A model generated the notes under the pieces. It searched no databases. It worked only from the letters and a program-made list of their open reading frames with translations, and was not told the DNA's origin. Source: Cercis canadensis (Eukaryota > Streptophyta > Magnoliopsida > Fabales > Fabaceae). Taken from it: 64,000 nucleotides of DNA. The position numbers and the translations under genes were made by a program. The stretch is taken from the NCBI GenBank assembly GCA_003255065.1, contig QAOA01006949.1, forward strand, positions 4,899 to 68,898, written 5' to 3'. Within the stretch, counting starts at the first letter, position 1. The number at the start of each line of letters is the position of its first letter. Positions 51,101 to 63,877 of this stretch are shown in pieces.

Positions 51101-54100
51101 AGGTTAAGACTACATTACCTTATGTGCTAAGAGGAAAACAGGCCAACGAACCATACCAGAAAATAGTTCAGAAGACATAGGCATCATCATCAAATCCATC
51201 TCTCTGTTAACAAAATCAGTGTCAGATTTTAAATTTGAGATAGACATGCAAGAGAGCTACAATTAATATCACCTGTTACGAATCAAATCTTCGAGGCGAA
51301 GATGAGATATAATTTGATTCCACACTACAACAAACTTGGCAAGAGTATTTTCTTCATCAGGCATCTGTGAGAGCTAAATGGTCAATACAAGAGAATAAAG
51401 TACATCTTGAAGGAATCTTATAGCAATACTGCTAGTTTAGAACACACCTTCTGAAATATATTGCTTAAGAAACCTTTTCTTTTCTTTTTACCACTTCTTG
51501 ATGATGGTGGCATCAGAGAAACATTAAATGCAGAAGGCAAGGTGTCAAATCTACTTCTCAGCATTCCTAGTGTCCTTATCTATTTTTGAAGAAGAGAGAT
51601 GAGTCAACTATCATTTCTTTGTGAAAATAAATGAAGAAAGAAAGAAAAGTAGCTTACCTCACCAAGGTGATGCAAAATGCCATAAAGTCCACCAAATATT
51701 GTACAGAAAACAGAATACCAAATTTGTGTGTCCATAAAATATACCTGTATTGAATACAAACCAAAACAACAAACACAACCCATCAAACATAAAGACAGAT
51801 AGAGTACTTTTCTTGTAAAGTTTCATAGTATTAGGACTTCGAATGTAAATCTAGTTAGCATTTTATGACATCAGAGTAAAAACGATATAAGTGTCGGTTC
51901 AAGATGTGGTTCAGACTCACAATTATTACAGGGGTCCATATTGCCACAATTGCACCAGCATTACTTTTGACTGAACAAGAACAAACTTTGTCAGAGATGT
52001 TAACTGATTGTTTATTAAATCACCAAAGCACAGAGTAAGAAATGCAGCATACCTTTTGGGAAAAGCTCATGCCATTCGTAACTGTTAACACCAATTTTCA
52101 TGATTTGCCTGGTTGGTGCTATGAGTGGTTTTATCTGCATATTGGTCATTATGAGTAAGTTGCTTTGCATGTGTTTATTTAATTATTCCTTTTTTATCAG
52201 CAAACTCAGAAAAAAAAAAATATTAGTTTTCTGTTTGTGCATCTCCTGATTTCAGAGCTCGTCATTAAGAGTATCTCTAAAAGGAATCCTGTCAATAAAG
52301 TGACAAAAATCCTATAATTGTTGTTCTGTTCTTACTTACCTCAAAACAGTAGCTAAACATAAATTTACTCGATAGCACTAGGACCCAGAAAATTGAGTAC
52401 CTACATTGGAAGAAAAAATATACATATGTTTATATAAATTAGGATAGAATATACTAAAGAACAACTAAAATGCTAGCCAACAAGGTAATAGGTTATACTT
52501 CAACACTGAAATCTGGTTTTCTTGCATCCCTCGTCCAACGTATAGTCTGGGCTGCATGATGACATGTGATACTTAGACTACAGCACTCAATCCCATGAAA
52601 GAATATCACAAAAACATTGCATACAAATGTCAATTATTGGGAAAAACAATTGTACTGGCGAACTCTAGTGCCGAATGTAAGTGATAAAACTCGAGATGGA
52701 TGTTTAAAAAGTGAATGAAACAAAGAAAACTTGATTTTCACAAAAAAACAAGATCTTCATTATTTTAACAGGTATATGAAAGATAACATACTCTGAAAAG
52801 CTACACTTAGGAGAAGGCAAAAATAAACACATTAGCTAGTAAATGGGCTCATTATAACAACAAAAAGATAATCAAATAAATACTGTATTCATTGCTTATC
52901 CATACTGAATATACTGTAAGTTTTTCAAAGATCCACGTTATAGACAGCAAACCTTCTTTATCTTGTCCTTTGTATACACTCACCTCAAAGGTACATTGCT
53001 CTCCTTGGTGAATTAAAAATAGTTTTACTTATTTAGAAAAGCAAAGAACAATTATAGCTCATGTTCAATGGTTCCAAGTAATAGTAAAAGCAATAGTCTT
53101 TGATCTTTTTCAATGCCTAAATCACATTGCAATATTGCATGGTTTCCTGAAGAAACGAAATAGACAAACACTTTATGCCCAACAACTGGAACATAGTATT
53201 GGAATGATTATTAGAATCTGCTTCATGACAATAAGATATTTGTGTCATAAGTTCAACCAGATAGCAATTACTCAAACCTAACCTATCAAGCTAACACACG
53301 CTAACAGAAAATATAGTAAACGTTATGATGAACTTACCTGCATCCACCAAGACAAAACTCTGCATATCTGGTAATTAGAGACCTCGATGTACTTGGCAAT
53401 GGCAGGGACAAAAAATAATACAATTTCAACTGCATTACTAGTCAAGTAAATAGCAGCTGCAACCATATAAGAAGTAAAACACCATTTCTCAACCAAGCTC
53501 CCATATTGTGTGGAATAACAAGTATATTTTCTTCTGGAATTAGCATAGCACACAGGAAGAATAATAGTCCATACAAGGGCAAATATCAGCTTCGTCAAAA
53601 GTCTCACTTTTTGAGAATACTCCATTGTGAGTCTGGCTTTCCATGTAAAGATGATATCCAAAATTGCTGCAGTAAAACACATAAGAATTTTTCTGTCATG
53701 GTTATATGAGAGAAGAAGGAGGGAACATACTGTATATAACAGGTTTTTAGAATATTAATATGGAAACTGAAAAAGTGCTTCTGATAGCTTCTGAAATCAA
53801 ACAAGCATGAAACAGAAGCATTCTGACTTAGTTAGTAGTGCAGTGATCATGGTGCATATAAGCATACAGGAGCAAGTGGAAATTCTTTTCATAAAGATTA
53901 ATCAAGTAACCAATAACATGTTTTCAAATACATGAACGTAGTTCAGTGTATCAGTCAATTGTGCAATAAAATTCAATTAGCTTTAATGCCAAGTAATGAC
54001 CTTAATAAGCACCATACCTTGAATGAGTTTAAGGAATGCAGATGTAATGAAGATGCTCATCACGTCCTCAAATATCGTGGAATCAAACAACTGAAGTGGA

Positions 54101-57100
54101 GATCCCAAGTCATGGCAAGCAATAATTATTATGGCCTAGGAACCAACAGAATAACCAAGTTTCAAGCCTATCCATCATAAGAAGTAGACAATTATAAAGC
54201 ATCTGCAGATTTTGATCACACCTGAAGGGATAGGATATAATAACTCCACATTCTATCAAAGCTTCTAAAAAGCTGCCAAAATGAACGAATCTCTACAAAA
54301 TTTGTCTTGCCTAGCCATTGTGGTTCATGAACTTCCTCTCCTGTACCCTGTACAAGGATAAAAAACGGGTTTTCAATACTTCACAGTTTTGTGCTTATAA
54401 GGGCCCTGAGTTCAAGAAACAAAGAAGAGCTAAGCTATATCAATAAGTAATTTTAAGAAATCAATATCATTAATACAATTCCTGAAACACAATGTTTACA
54501 AGAACAGCGGAATCACCTCTGATTCGTCATCATTCTTTTTTCTCCTATTCTTTTCTTCTATTGTATTAGGGGACACAAGAGAATTCTTGACATTGGGTCT
54601 ATTTGTAGACTGTACACAGAAGAAGTTGAGGTCCAGACCCATGGGCCAACCAATTCTGAAACAATCAGGAGACCTGCAGACACAGAACATAAACAGTTAC
54701 AAGAACCTTCCTATGCAAGCAACAGGAGAAATTATATGAGTCAAGAGACAATACTAACCAAAAATACTCATTCAGATCATCGTAGTTTCTCCAAGAAGAA
54801 TGGTCAGCTGTCCCATCTTTGCTTTTCATGACTTCCTTTGGTTTGAAAAGAAATCAGTTATACAGAGGAAGAAATACCAAAAACAGGATGAAAAAATTGT
54901 ATACCTCTCTAATAATTTTGTATATGGGGGTGACAACATTGTTAAGGAAAGACTCAGGTTCTCCTCCATATGCAGGCATGACTTTTTCCCATGTTGTCAA
55001 GTCAACAGCACCACTTAACATTCCATGCAATTCATATGCCATCTTTAGAAAAAAAAAATGGAGAAAGATTAGTCAGGAAATAATTTAATAGCAGGCAAAC
55101 GATAATTTCAAACAATGAAGAAAAAAGAGGTATTTATAGGTGGCTCCATCAAGCATTTATGCAACTTCCTTATATATGCCTACCCAGTTTGCACTTAAGA
55201 GAATATGTCAAAACCTAGAGGCTTACGATTCCATCTATCAACCAAATTTTACTACATAGAATCTTTGAACTAGAAATGCTAAATATGTCAAAATGTATTC
55301 TAAGTATCAGAGAAACAAGTAAAAGTTAGTCATATAAACTGGTGGACATGTGTGGAGTTTTAACGTACATGGTGAAAGATATAGCAGAGACATTCTGGCA
55401 TGAATCGCAAATTAGCAGCTTCCCCCCATATGAGAAGGTAAAGCCCCATATATAAAATTTTATATTGTTGGGCCTCCTGTTTCACAACGGGTAACCTGCA
55501 AGACAAGTAACATATTTACTAAGGAAAATAGTGTTAAAGTTAAATGAAATAGAGATTAAACGAAAAGTAGAAAAGAGTAACGAAATAGAAGAAAGAATAA
55601 TACCCAACTAATAAAAATTAACATAGAGAGAGAGAGAGAGAGAGAAGTGCACAATCTTGTCTTGTTCATCAAAGGAACCAAGGAAGAAGATTTTTCTTAC
55701 AATAAAGTGACAAGAGAAGTAAATCAGTTGACATACCGGATATTGTTTTTTCTTCCCAAAAATTTGCACCACTTTGTATAATTTTTAAAAAGCTTTCTCA
55801 TCAATTCGTCCACACCTCCATCCACTAACTGATAGTATAGGAATGACATAGGTTACAGAGTCAAATGTGATAAAGTAAAGCCAAAAGGTGAAAACTCAAT
55901 AGTAAATGCACCTTCAAAATAGATGTTGCTTTGTGAGTTTGCCGAGTCTGTATGTTTGCTAGGAGTAGAATTAGATGTTCCCTTTGGTTGGCCACATTTG
56001 CTTCCTGATAGAAGACACATAATATGACTATACATTACGATACCATCTCCATTTAACTGGACAATCATGGAGTTCAATCTATGTAATATCATTATTATAC
56101 ATCAAAGAAAGGGAAAATTTAAGTCTAGAGCTAATTAGAACAACTGACCTGGAATCCAAAGCAATGCTGAAGAAAATCAAACAGATCTACGAAGCCTCCA
56201 TGTTTGTTAAAATCTTGGGCTGAAGGTAAACCACGAATATTGTGAATAGCTGCAATTGCAGCCTTAATCTGTATCAATTCATGAATAATGACACTTAGTC
56301 CAACATATTACAACTGAATCTTCTGAACTCTTACTTTATATATCAATAACTTGATGCAGTCACAGGGTTGGTTTAATTTGAACATACATATAAAAGAAGA
56401 GAAAAAAGAAAAGTGATATAGTATCAGACCTCAGGCTGCTGCATAATTGCATGCTGAATGCTTCCTTGCTCAAGTGGTAGAATGTTGAACTCTAATTTTT
56501 TGTGGATTTCATTCCCTTCAATAAGTGCCTATGTTAAACAAAATGAGGAAACTCTAAGAGAAAGAAATGAATGGTAACTTGAAATTTGCTCATCACGAAA
56601 AAAATTACTAGAACATGAAAGTTGGAGAAGAAATAAATGAAATCACCTGAGGACCAGTTGTATTTCTATATGATTTTAACACCTCAAACAGCACAGAAGC
56701 AATATTGCTCACATTTATCAACTTCTCCCGGTGGCTGTTAAGATGAAACATCACAAGAGTTGTTTTAGCAGACCATAGAGTTATACAAAAACTTGTGTTT
56801 AAAATGAAAAATGTATGCTCAATTACCTAAGTTCTAACGCAAATGTTTTATCATATTTGATAAAATAATCCCTGTAGGCGTGATAAACACGTTTAAGTTC
56901 ACGTATATCACTGCTTTCCTTCCTTTTCTTCAATGTAACGTGTTCATCCTGCATTTCACAATTCACAAAACAAAGGAAAGCATTACCATTCAAAAGTGAA
57001 CCACAAGAAGGTAATAACTGCACTGGAAAGGTCAATTTGAACATATCATGCTTAAAAAATCCTTGACCTTTCAGAAAAGAAAATTGTTTATAGACATTGT

Positions 57101-58141
57101 ATTACAATTAAATCATATTAGGAAAAACAAATGACTCCTGTTCTTGACATCAGACGCTTCAATATTCTAATTCACCTGTTCAAGTCGTTGAAGAAGCAAA
57201 GTTTTGAACTGTCTAACACCTCTTCCACTAGAATTTTTGTCCATGTTGTGTGCAATTACAAAGGCATGAACGCGGCCTGCAAATTAGAATTTCAAGCACA
57301 ATGTAAAATACACTATATATTGATTTTAGACAACCATGAATCTTATTTTGGTTAAGAAAACTTGAACACATCTTTGATAAACATTATAAAACGAAAAATA
57401 AATAAATAAATGAATAAATAATAAAAATGAAATTCAAGGTGAGTGGCCTCATTTGCACGGTTCAAATTGAAGAAGGGGATAGAAAAGATTCTAATTTCTT
57501 GAGACTGAAAGTTGTTAAATGTTTTTTTATGTGATCATTTATGTTCCTGATGCAATTTTTGGACACAGTTTAATGAAAATGAGTAAAAAGCTTATTCTTT
57601 TATTCTCATTTTTTAATGTACTCCCAAATTATGGTTATCCAAAGCAGAAAAAACTTCTGCTAATGAAAGAGATTTTGTAGCTAGCATGTGAAAAAGGCAT
57701 TCCCTAGTAATCCTTCTTCAACCTATACATCCAATAGAAGAACAAGAAAAAGAACCTTAAAAACTTCGAAAACAAGCTTAAGTACTCCAATTTTCCTTCT
57801 GGCAATGGCAAATACTTGAAACCTCAACCACATACTAAGAAACAGAACTTGTCGAATTTACACTTTCACCAAACACACCCGAGAACCCAAAATCAAAGAA
57901 ACTTACATAGATAAGCAACACGACTCTCCTCCCTTTCAATCAAATTGGCGACACGAAGAAATTTTTGGATTTCCGAAGCAAAGGTTGTGGGCAACCTTTC
58001 ACTGTCAAAAGGCTCAGGAGCATCATCAACTTCACTCCTGCCACTAGTAATAGACAAAGTAACAGGTCTTGTGTACTCTCTGCGGCCTTCATCAATGTGT
58101 ACTCCTTCATCAATTGGGTCTGCAACCACAATCTCCGCCAT
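45160..58141 (-). CDS. CALS8: Callose synthase (1,3-beta-glucan synthase), CALS8/GSL4 type
   Basis: Plasma-membrane glucan synthase of family GT48, making 1,3-beta-glucan (callose) from UDP-glucose. I could place 41 exons: the first 57907-58141, the last 45160-45393. The largest are 45897-46745, 53338-53666 and 46985-47214. They sum to 5,835 bases (1,944 aa) with frame kept throughout. The start is ATG 58139-58141 (MAEIVVADPIDEG). The N-terminal part includes PFDSERLPTTFASEIQKFL and the plant FKS1-like block (LLIWGEAANLRFMPECL). Membrane segments lie at about exons 14-20. The cytosolic catalytic loop includes KNFVERTGCENLEN, GQTLSRTVRGMMYY and ENQNHAIIFTRGE. The second membrane cluster is in exons 38-41. 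The match to remembered Arabidopsis GSL4 (At3g14570) is strong end to end, including the C-terminal LQIQPILAGK. No break seen. Confidence 0.94.
55625..55646. repeat. (GA)n microsatellite in a callose synthase intron
   Basis: A run of about eleven GA/AG units between exons 8 and 9. Confidence 0.8.
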
Positions 58142-59906
58142 TGTTGTGAGCTCAAAATTGTTGGGAATGAGCAAGAAGGTGACACGGGTGCAGAGTATAA
58201 ATGTGGGATCTTCTCCATTTTGCTTAATGAGGTATCCTTTGGTGTGCTTTTTCTGTGTACTTTATCGTGTGATTGGAAAGCTGTGATCTTTTGCTTTTGC
58301 TTTTGAAGCTGGTAAGGTGTTTTTTTTTTTCGTTTTAGTTTTCTTTCCCTCTTAGGTCTTAAGGAAAAAAGAAAGAGGGTGTCTGTGAATGCGAGTGTGA
58401 CTGGAAAAAGCAGAGTATGTGTGAGTGTCTTTTGAAAGTGCAAATGGCGGCTTTTTTAATGGTAAAATATTTACGTTTACGTGTGAGACTTTGATTGAGA
58501 GACAGAGATACCATTCTTGAGTTCCATGCAATCATGCAATTCTTTTGGTCTTCCAATAATTGGATCCTTTGTTTCCATTATGTTTTAACTTTTGTTCATT
58601 TTTTTTGTTTGGTTTTTGTTTTTATTTGGTGAATTTTGTTTCAGAATATTTTCACTAAGAAAACTGGAAACGAAAGCTGAAACAAATTTATTAATATGAT
58701 AAGAAAATGTTGAAGGGGACTAGGAAGGAAAATAGTGCACAATGAAATTGCTTCTTTTGCTTCCCACTTTTTTCCTGATAGAAAAAGTGCAATTTTACTT
58801 TGTTTTCAGTAGAGATCAAGTCACGATTGAGGGAAGGGATTGTGAACCCTTTTTTTTTTTAGGAGATAAATTGGTTCCTCTAACTCTAAGGCATAGTGTA
58901 TCGCAATTAATGAGTAATTAATGGATTCTTACCAACAAATAATCATTATTATTAGAATTTGAATCCAAAACCTTTTCATCGAAGCAATTCAGACCTATCA
59001 ATGAGTGAATTAACTCTATTAATTAGATGGAGAGATTAATCAAAGCTTATAGAGGGATCATAGTCATGTTAATCTTGTTGTTAGTAACAGAGAATGTGTG
59101 CTGCATTAGCAACTTTATCAAATTTGAGATTAATTAAAATGAAACTCTTGAGCTCAAATATTGTTTAAGATGAGAACTCCCATTAGAAAAGATAAGTGGC
59201 AAAGCACCTTTTACTAATAAACACTTTATTTTTGGTTGACTGATACTAAAGCATTCTTTTGACATAATAAAGCAGATTAATTTTCCCAAGGTAAAAGCTT
59301 CTAAGTTTGAACAAATACCTGGAAGTAAGTTTCTTCAATTATGTACTAAAACACTTCATTTTACCTCATTGTGAATGTACAGAATTTACAAGTAAGAGTA
59401 CTTTAAGAGATATATATTTCTCTAATATCTTATATATAATAGTTGAGTATTTGATACTCCATTATGGAGATCCTGTGTTCAAATTTTATTAGGAAAAGGT
59501 AAGATAGATTTTTGAAAGGATAAAACTTAGGTAAAGTTACATAAGTATTGATGGTGTTATTTCTCTATTAAAACATTATATTACATGTGTATTATTTTTT
59601 ACACATCAACAACAATATCATCTCTTCATTATTCCTCAAAATTTCATCTTCACCGACGCCCAATTTCTCTCTCCCCAGCAACCTCCAATGGNGCCTCCTC
59701 CCTCTGCAACAATCCCTCACTCCCACTCTCTTTAGGCTCAAATTGACAAAAAATAATTATGCATAATTTTCTTTAGTCAATTACAAGGTAATAAACCTTC
59801 TAACTCAATATATATAAATGAAGAAGATAAATATTGTTTCCATTCTTGGTAGTACTACAATAAGAATTTACAAAGAGTGATTAAGAATGCCTCAATCACA
59901 TATCAC
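58142..59906. other. Intergenic upstream of the callose synthase gene
   Basis: AT-rich promoter region of the callose synthase gene and 3' flank of the small acidic protein gene. A single ambiguous base lies at 59692 without flanking duplication. No gene seen. Confidence 0.55.
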
Positions 59907-60413
59907 TTAATTATAACTTTCTTTCCAAAACGAATTGTAAGCATGTTCTCCCATGGCCAACCCATCGTCCATCTTCATGTTATTAACATAAAAAATATCA
60001 CTTATCCCATCCATCTCACCTCCATAAGAATCAATGCACCAGCTGCTACCATCACATGGTGAGGAAGGCATCACATCCATATTTACACATTCCATCTCAA
60101 AATCACATGATGAAGCCCAGTAATCTTGGCCGTCTATCACTCCAATGTTCCATGACTGGCCCTCCTGTGATCCATTGCTGGCTAATTCATCTTCCATTGA
60201 CGATGAATCACAACCATCCGTTGTGGTCCCATTGATCTCAGCTTCAAGTGATCTAATTAGGCTATCCAAGCGATCGTCATCGTCACTCTCATGGCCTTGT
60301 GATTCTTCCATTAAAGACAAGAGAAGAGCACCGTTGATATCCAAGAATTCCATCCCTTTAACCTCATCATCACCGTTGATCATAGCCAAGTTTTCACAAA
60401 CTTGAGTAGCCAT
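59907..60413 (-). CDS. Small acidic protein of unknown function
   Basis: Uninterrupted 168-aa frame starting at ATG 60411-60413. I do not recognise the family. The protein is strongly acidic: a cluster ESDDDDRLDSLIRSLEAEI at residues 42-60 is followed by Asp/Glu/Ser-rich sequence. It is also rich in Met, Cys and Trp and has no signal peptide or membrane segment. The leucine-rich segment FLDINGALLLSLMEESQG looks amphipathic. The C-terminus is aromatic (FWKESYN). The composition suits a transcriptional regulator or adaptor, but that is inference. A good TATA box lies about 110 bases upstream, and the region between has a plausible leader. It stands alone, about 1.8 kb from the callose synthase start. 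In Arabidopsis, At3g14560, next to GSL4, is annotated only as unknown (from memory) and would be the first protein to compare. Confidence 0.7.
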   Translation of the reverse strand: MATQVCENLAMINGDDEVKGMEFLDINGALLLSLMEESQGHESDDDDRLDSLIRSLEAEINGTTTDGCDSSSMEDELASNGSQEGQSWNIGVIDGQDYWASSCDFEMECVNMDVMPSSPCDGSSWCIDSYGGEMDGISDIFYVNNMKMDDGLAMGEHAYNSFWKESYN

Positions 60414-60521
60414 TTTTGTGTAAAGAGAGGGAATAGAAAGAAAGAAGGCAGAGAATGCAAGAGTGGTATGAGAAGAAAGTAAAGCTGATAAGATGAATAT
60501 GCCTGTGCTTCAGAATGGCTT

Positions 60522-60531
60522 CTATATATAG
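60522..60531 (-). promoter_or_regulatory. TATA box of the small acidic protein gene
   Basis: CTATATATAG, a strong plant TATA consensus (TATATAA-like), lies about 109 bases upstream of the ATG at 60413. Confidence 0.6.
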
Positions 60532-61266
60532 GTGCAAATAAAGTTCAATAATCACTTCAAAAATGGACGTTACACCCATTGTGGACCACACAGTCATGTG
60601 CATGTGCACAAAGAAATGAATGAAATAATAGAAAAATTTGCAACTGCTTGTCTACTCTGGCATTGGCAAGTAAGCATGATCTTATGGAAAATAAATAGAA
60701 TCTGACCCAAATTCTGAAACAAGGGTTAGCTATGACAAAGAAACATGGGAAGACAAGTATTTGAGTGGTTTAAACGTCAAGTGGCAATAAAGCAGGGACT
60801 AGTCTATAATATGATAGCCATGTGTGAGAAGGGAAGCAAAATTATATGAATAAATAATTAAAGGAGCCTTCGCATTCAATGTACTGTGTGTTAACGACTT
60901 TTCAAATTGATATGAAAAATATTTTGGAGAGGACATTTTTATGTGCAAATACTATTTATATGTAAATTTATTAAACAATCCAATTTTCTCTGCTAGTATA
61001 ATAGTTTTATAGGGGCCAACGAGGATTAGTTCAACTAGTAAAGATTGAATTATTTTCCTTGTAAAACTTAAATTTAAATCTTACTGCGAGCAATCACTTT
61101 TTGGTAAGCAATATATAAATATCACTATAAGTCTTCGTTGAAGAGTGTGACATGCCCTAGCCTTGGAATAGGGTAGCCTCCTCTCATCTTAAACTTTTAT
61201 TTACCAAAAAAAAAATAACTTCATAGGAAGACAATTCCAAATTATTTTTTAACCATAACTCTCTTT

Positions 61267-61302
<36 letters not shown>

Positions 61303-62310
61303 GATTTGAAGTTAATACCTCACTATATATGAGCTTTATCATTTAGCTAGGAAGTCGAATGTAGGATAAATTAATAAATTCCTAATTGTAGTATACTTTT
61401 TTAACTTAATGAAGATTAATTAATTTATCAAATTTTAATCGCATAGTAGAGATTATCTTCTCTCAACTTTAACTTCTTTATTTCTAGATAGATAAGATAT
61501 GATTCGATGAATTCAAACCCAAGCACATTCCACTTGTTTTCATGATGTATTTTTAAGTCCTAATTAGTGGGTGTCGAAAATCTTGATATCTTTTAATTTT
61601 GTTCAAAAGGAGAATTCAAAATCTGTTTAGTGGGGTTCTCTAAGATTATGCACCATCTTTGACAATGTTTATGTAGGGTGTTGAGAAAATATGATTCCAA
61701 TGTATAGTTGAAGCATGAAAGCAAGTGCGTGGCCCCAATTAAAATAACAAGAGATTGATACCCATATTTGTGACCACCCAACCCAGATTTTAATGCACAT
61801 GTTGCCACCACTACATGTTTGGTGGGGCTTAATTAAGATTTCGATATCCTTCTCATCACTTTAAAATGGATGGTGAATCAATGAACCGACAACCATGTGA
61901 TGTTTATCTTATATGGGCCAACTCCAACCCTTGTTGCCACCAATACATCATTGGAGGCTTAAGCATATGTTTGATCTTATTGAATATTGACATTTGACAG
62001 ATAACCAATGCCAATCTTTTTAGGTCTAAGCTAGTCTATCTACTCTTTATATTTTATGGCAAAGGATGACTCTGAATGTCACTACAACATAAATCAGTCA
62101 AAAGCCATTTTTAGCAAGAAACATTATTATAATTATTGATGGAGATTACGTTTCCTCTAAAAGAGAATTAAATATTTGATTTCACCACTCAAAATAAAGT
62201 AAGAAATCTTAACCATTTAAAAAGAGTTTAAGTATGTTTGGTTTAAGTTTAAATAAGTCTAATCTAATTTAATTTTGTGTAATGAAATATGGTGAGAAAC
62301 GATGACTTAT
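60532..62310. other. Intergenic, AT-rich
   Basis: No gene supported. Contains a run of about 32 T at 61269-61300. A stretch at about 61018-61210 has a weak resemblance to a tRNA-derived SINE (an A-box-like start and an A-rich end). Confidence 0.45.
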
Positions 62311-62775
62311 GGTCTATTTGAGAGTTTAAAGTGATGGGAAAGGAAATGAGAGGAGAGGAAAGAGAGGGAAAGGAAGGGAAAAGAAAGAGAGAGATTTTTC
62401 TCTTTTTTGTTTGGATGATTAAAATGAGCAATATAAGAAAAAAGGAAATGAAATAAATAAAAAATTATAATTTTATAAATTTATCCTTTATTTATAAAAT
62501 AAATATATTTATTTTATGATTTAATACTGTTATTTAAATAATATTTGAAAAAAATTTAAAGAAATAAATAGAGGTATAATAGTAAACTACTTTTTTTTCT
62601 TCTCCAAATTGGAGGAACACAAAAGTGAAGTAAAAATAAAATAAAATGTGAGAGTTTGAGGTTATCCCTTAGTTTTCTTTCGTTTTTTAATCTTAAACTC
62701 TTAAACAAGGGAATAAACACATTCACTTATTTTTTTTCCTCTCTTTTCCCCCCAATTTTAACTCTCAAACAAACC
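62311..62775. mobile_element. Tourist-like MITE, copy 2 (same family as 4223-5061)
   Basis: 465 bp with ends GGTCTATTTGAGAGTT and, on the complement of the right end, GGTTTGTTTGAGAGTT. The sub-terminal purine-rich tract is the same as in copy 1, as is the phrase TTTGTTTGGATGATTAAAATGAG (about 62,407 here; 4,320 in copy 1). TTAT and TTTA at the borders are compatible with a TTA-type target. It is shorter than copy 1 mainly because of a smaller AT-rich interior. Confidence 0.75.
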
Positions 62776-63877
62776 TTTAAAGTTTACTCCCTTTCTATTA
62801 GAGACACTCTAATTGATTGGCAATTCCATTTACTTATAATTCATTAATCTAGCAGGATGTGCACATTTGACAAGCATATATAGTGCTTTAGTCTCCCAAT
62901 AATCATTAATCTATTTTGAGTGCATGTATATAATGATGATTACGATCTTAGAACTTCAATGGATATTATACATTTTTTTATGAAGTAGATATAATATTTT
63001 TGTACACAAGGGCAAAGTTTCAGATTATTGGAACTGTAACGCTGGTTTGATTTTTTTTTTTTTAAAATTATAAGAGAAAAAGTAGAACACATCAAATTAT
63101 GCTCTACGCAAGGACACAGTTGTAGTTAGAAATTAGAATATTGGAAGTGTAAAGCTAGTTTAATTAGGAAAATAGCAGTACTCATCAAATGATGTTGAGT
63201 ATTATACAATAAGATCACAATTTTTGGGGTGTTAACTAGAACATCATTTCTGAAAATTAGGGAATTGATGATACTGAATTTATGTTGTGCATACACAATC
63301 CAAGAAAAATAACAAATAATATCATATCGTCTAAAAATACATTTTTCATAATCAAACTAATATTTACCAATTAGTTAGGAAATTGTATGGATCATTCATT
63401 AATCTTTCTTGATTGCTCACTAATTCTATGTTATCCATCCATTATTTGATATTAATTTCTANCGTCTAAAAATAGATTTTTCATAATCAAACTAATATTT
63501 ACCAATTAGTTAGGAAATTGTATGGATCATTCATTAATCTTTCTTGATTGCTCACTAATTCTATGTTATCCATCCATTATTTGATATTAATTTCTAGATA
63601 ACTTCTAAGTTCAACTCTATTGGAATTGATTATTTTTTTTTAATAAAATAATAGACAAAGATTATTGCAAGAGAAAATATAATACCAGAATCTCCTATGT
63701 GCAAAGAAGAGGAAGTCCATTCTAATTATTTTTCAACTACATAATTACATGTAACAAAAGGAGGGAGAGAAAATAAACAAAAAATAAAAGCTGGTTTGAT
63801 AACATGTAATCAAGGACTTCTTCACAGTGTAATCACTTTTTTATTCAGTGATATATTATGTTTTCTTATATATAACT
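62776..63877. other. Intergenic, with a single-N join at 63462
   Basis: Bases 63328-63461 recur after the N (63463 onward, offset 135) with one mismatch. No gene seen. Confidence 0.55.

Noticed and set aside
57940..58443. 167-codon minus-strand frame over the start of the callose synthase gene
   Set aside because: It overlaps exon 1 in another frame, is very Lys/Leu biased, and exon 1 matches the GSL4 N-terminus.
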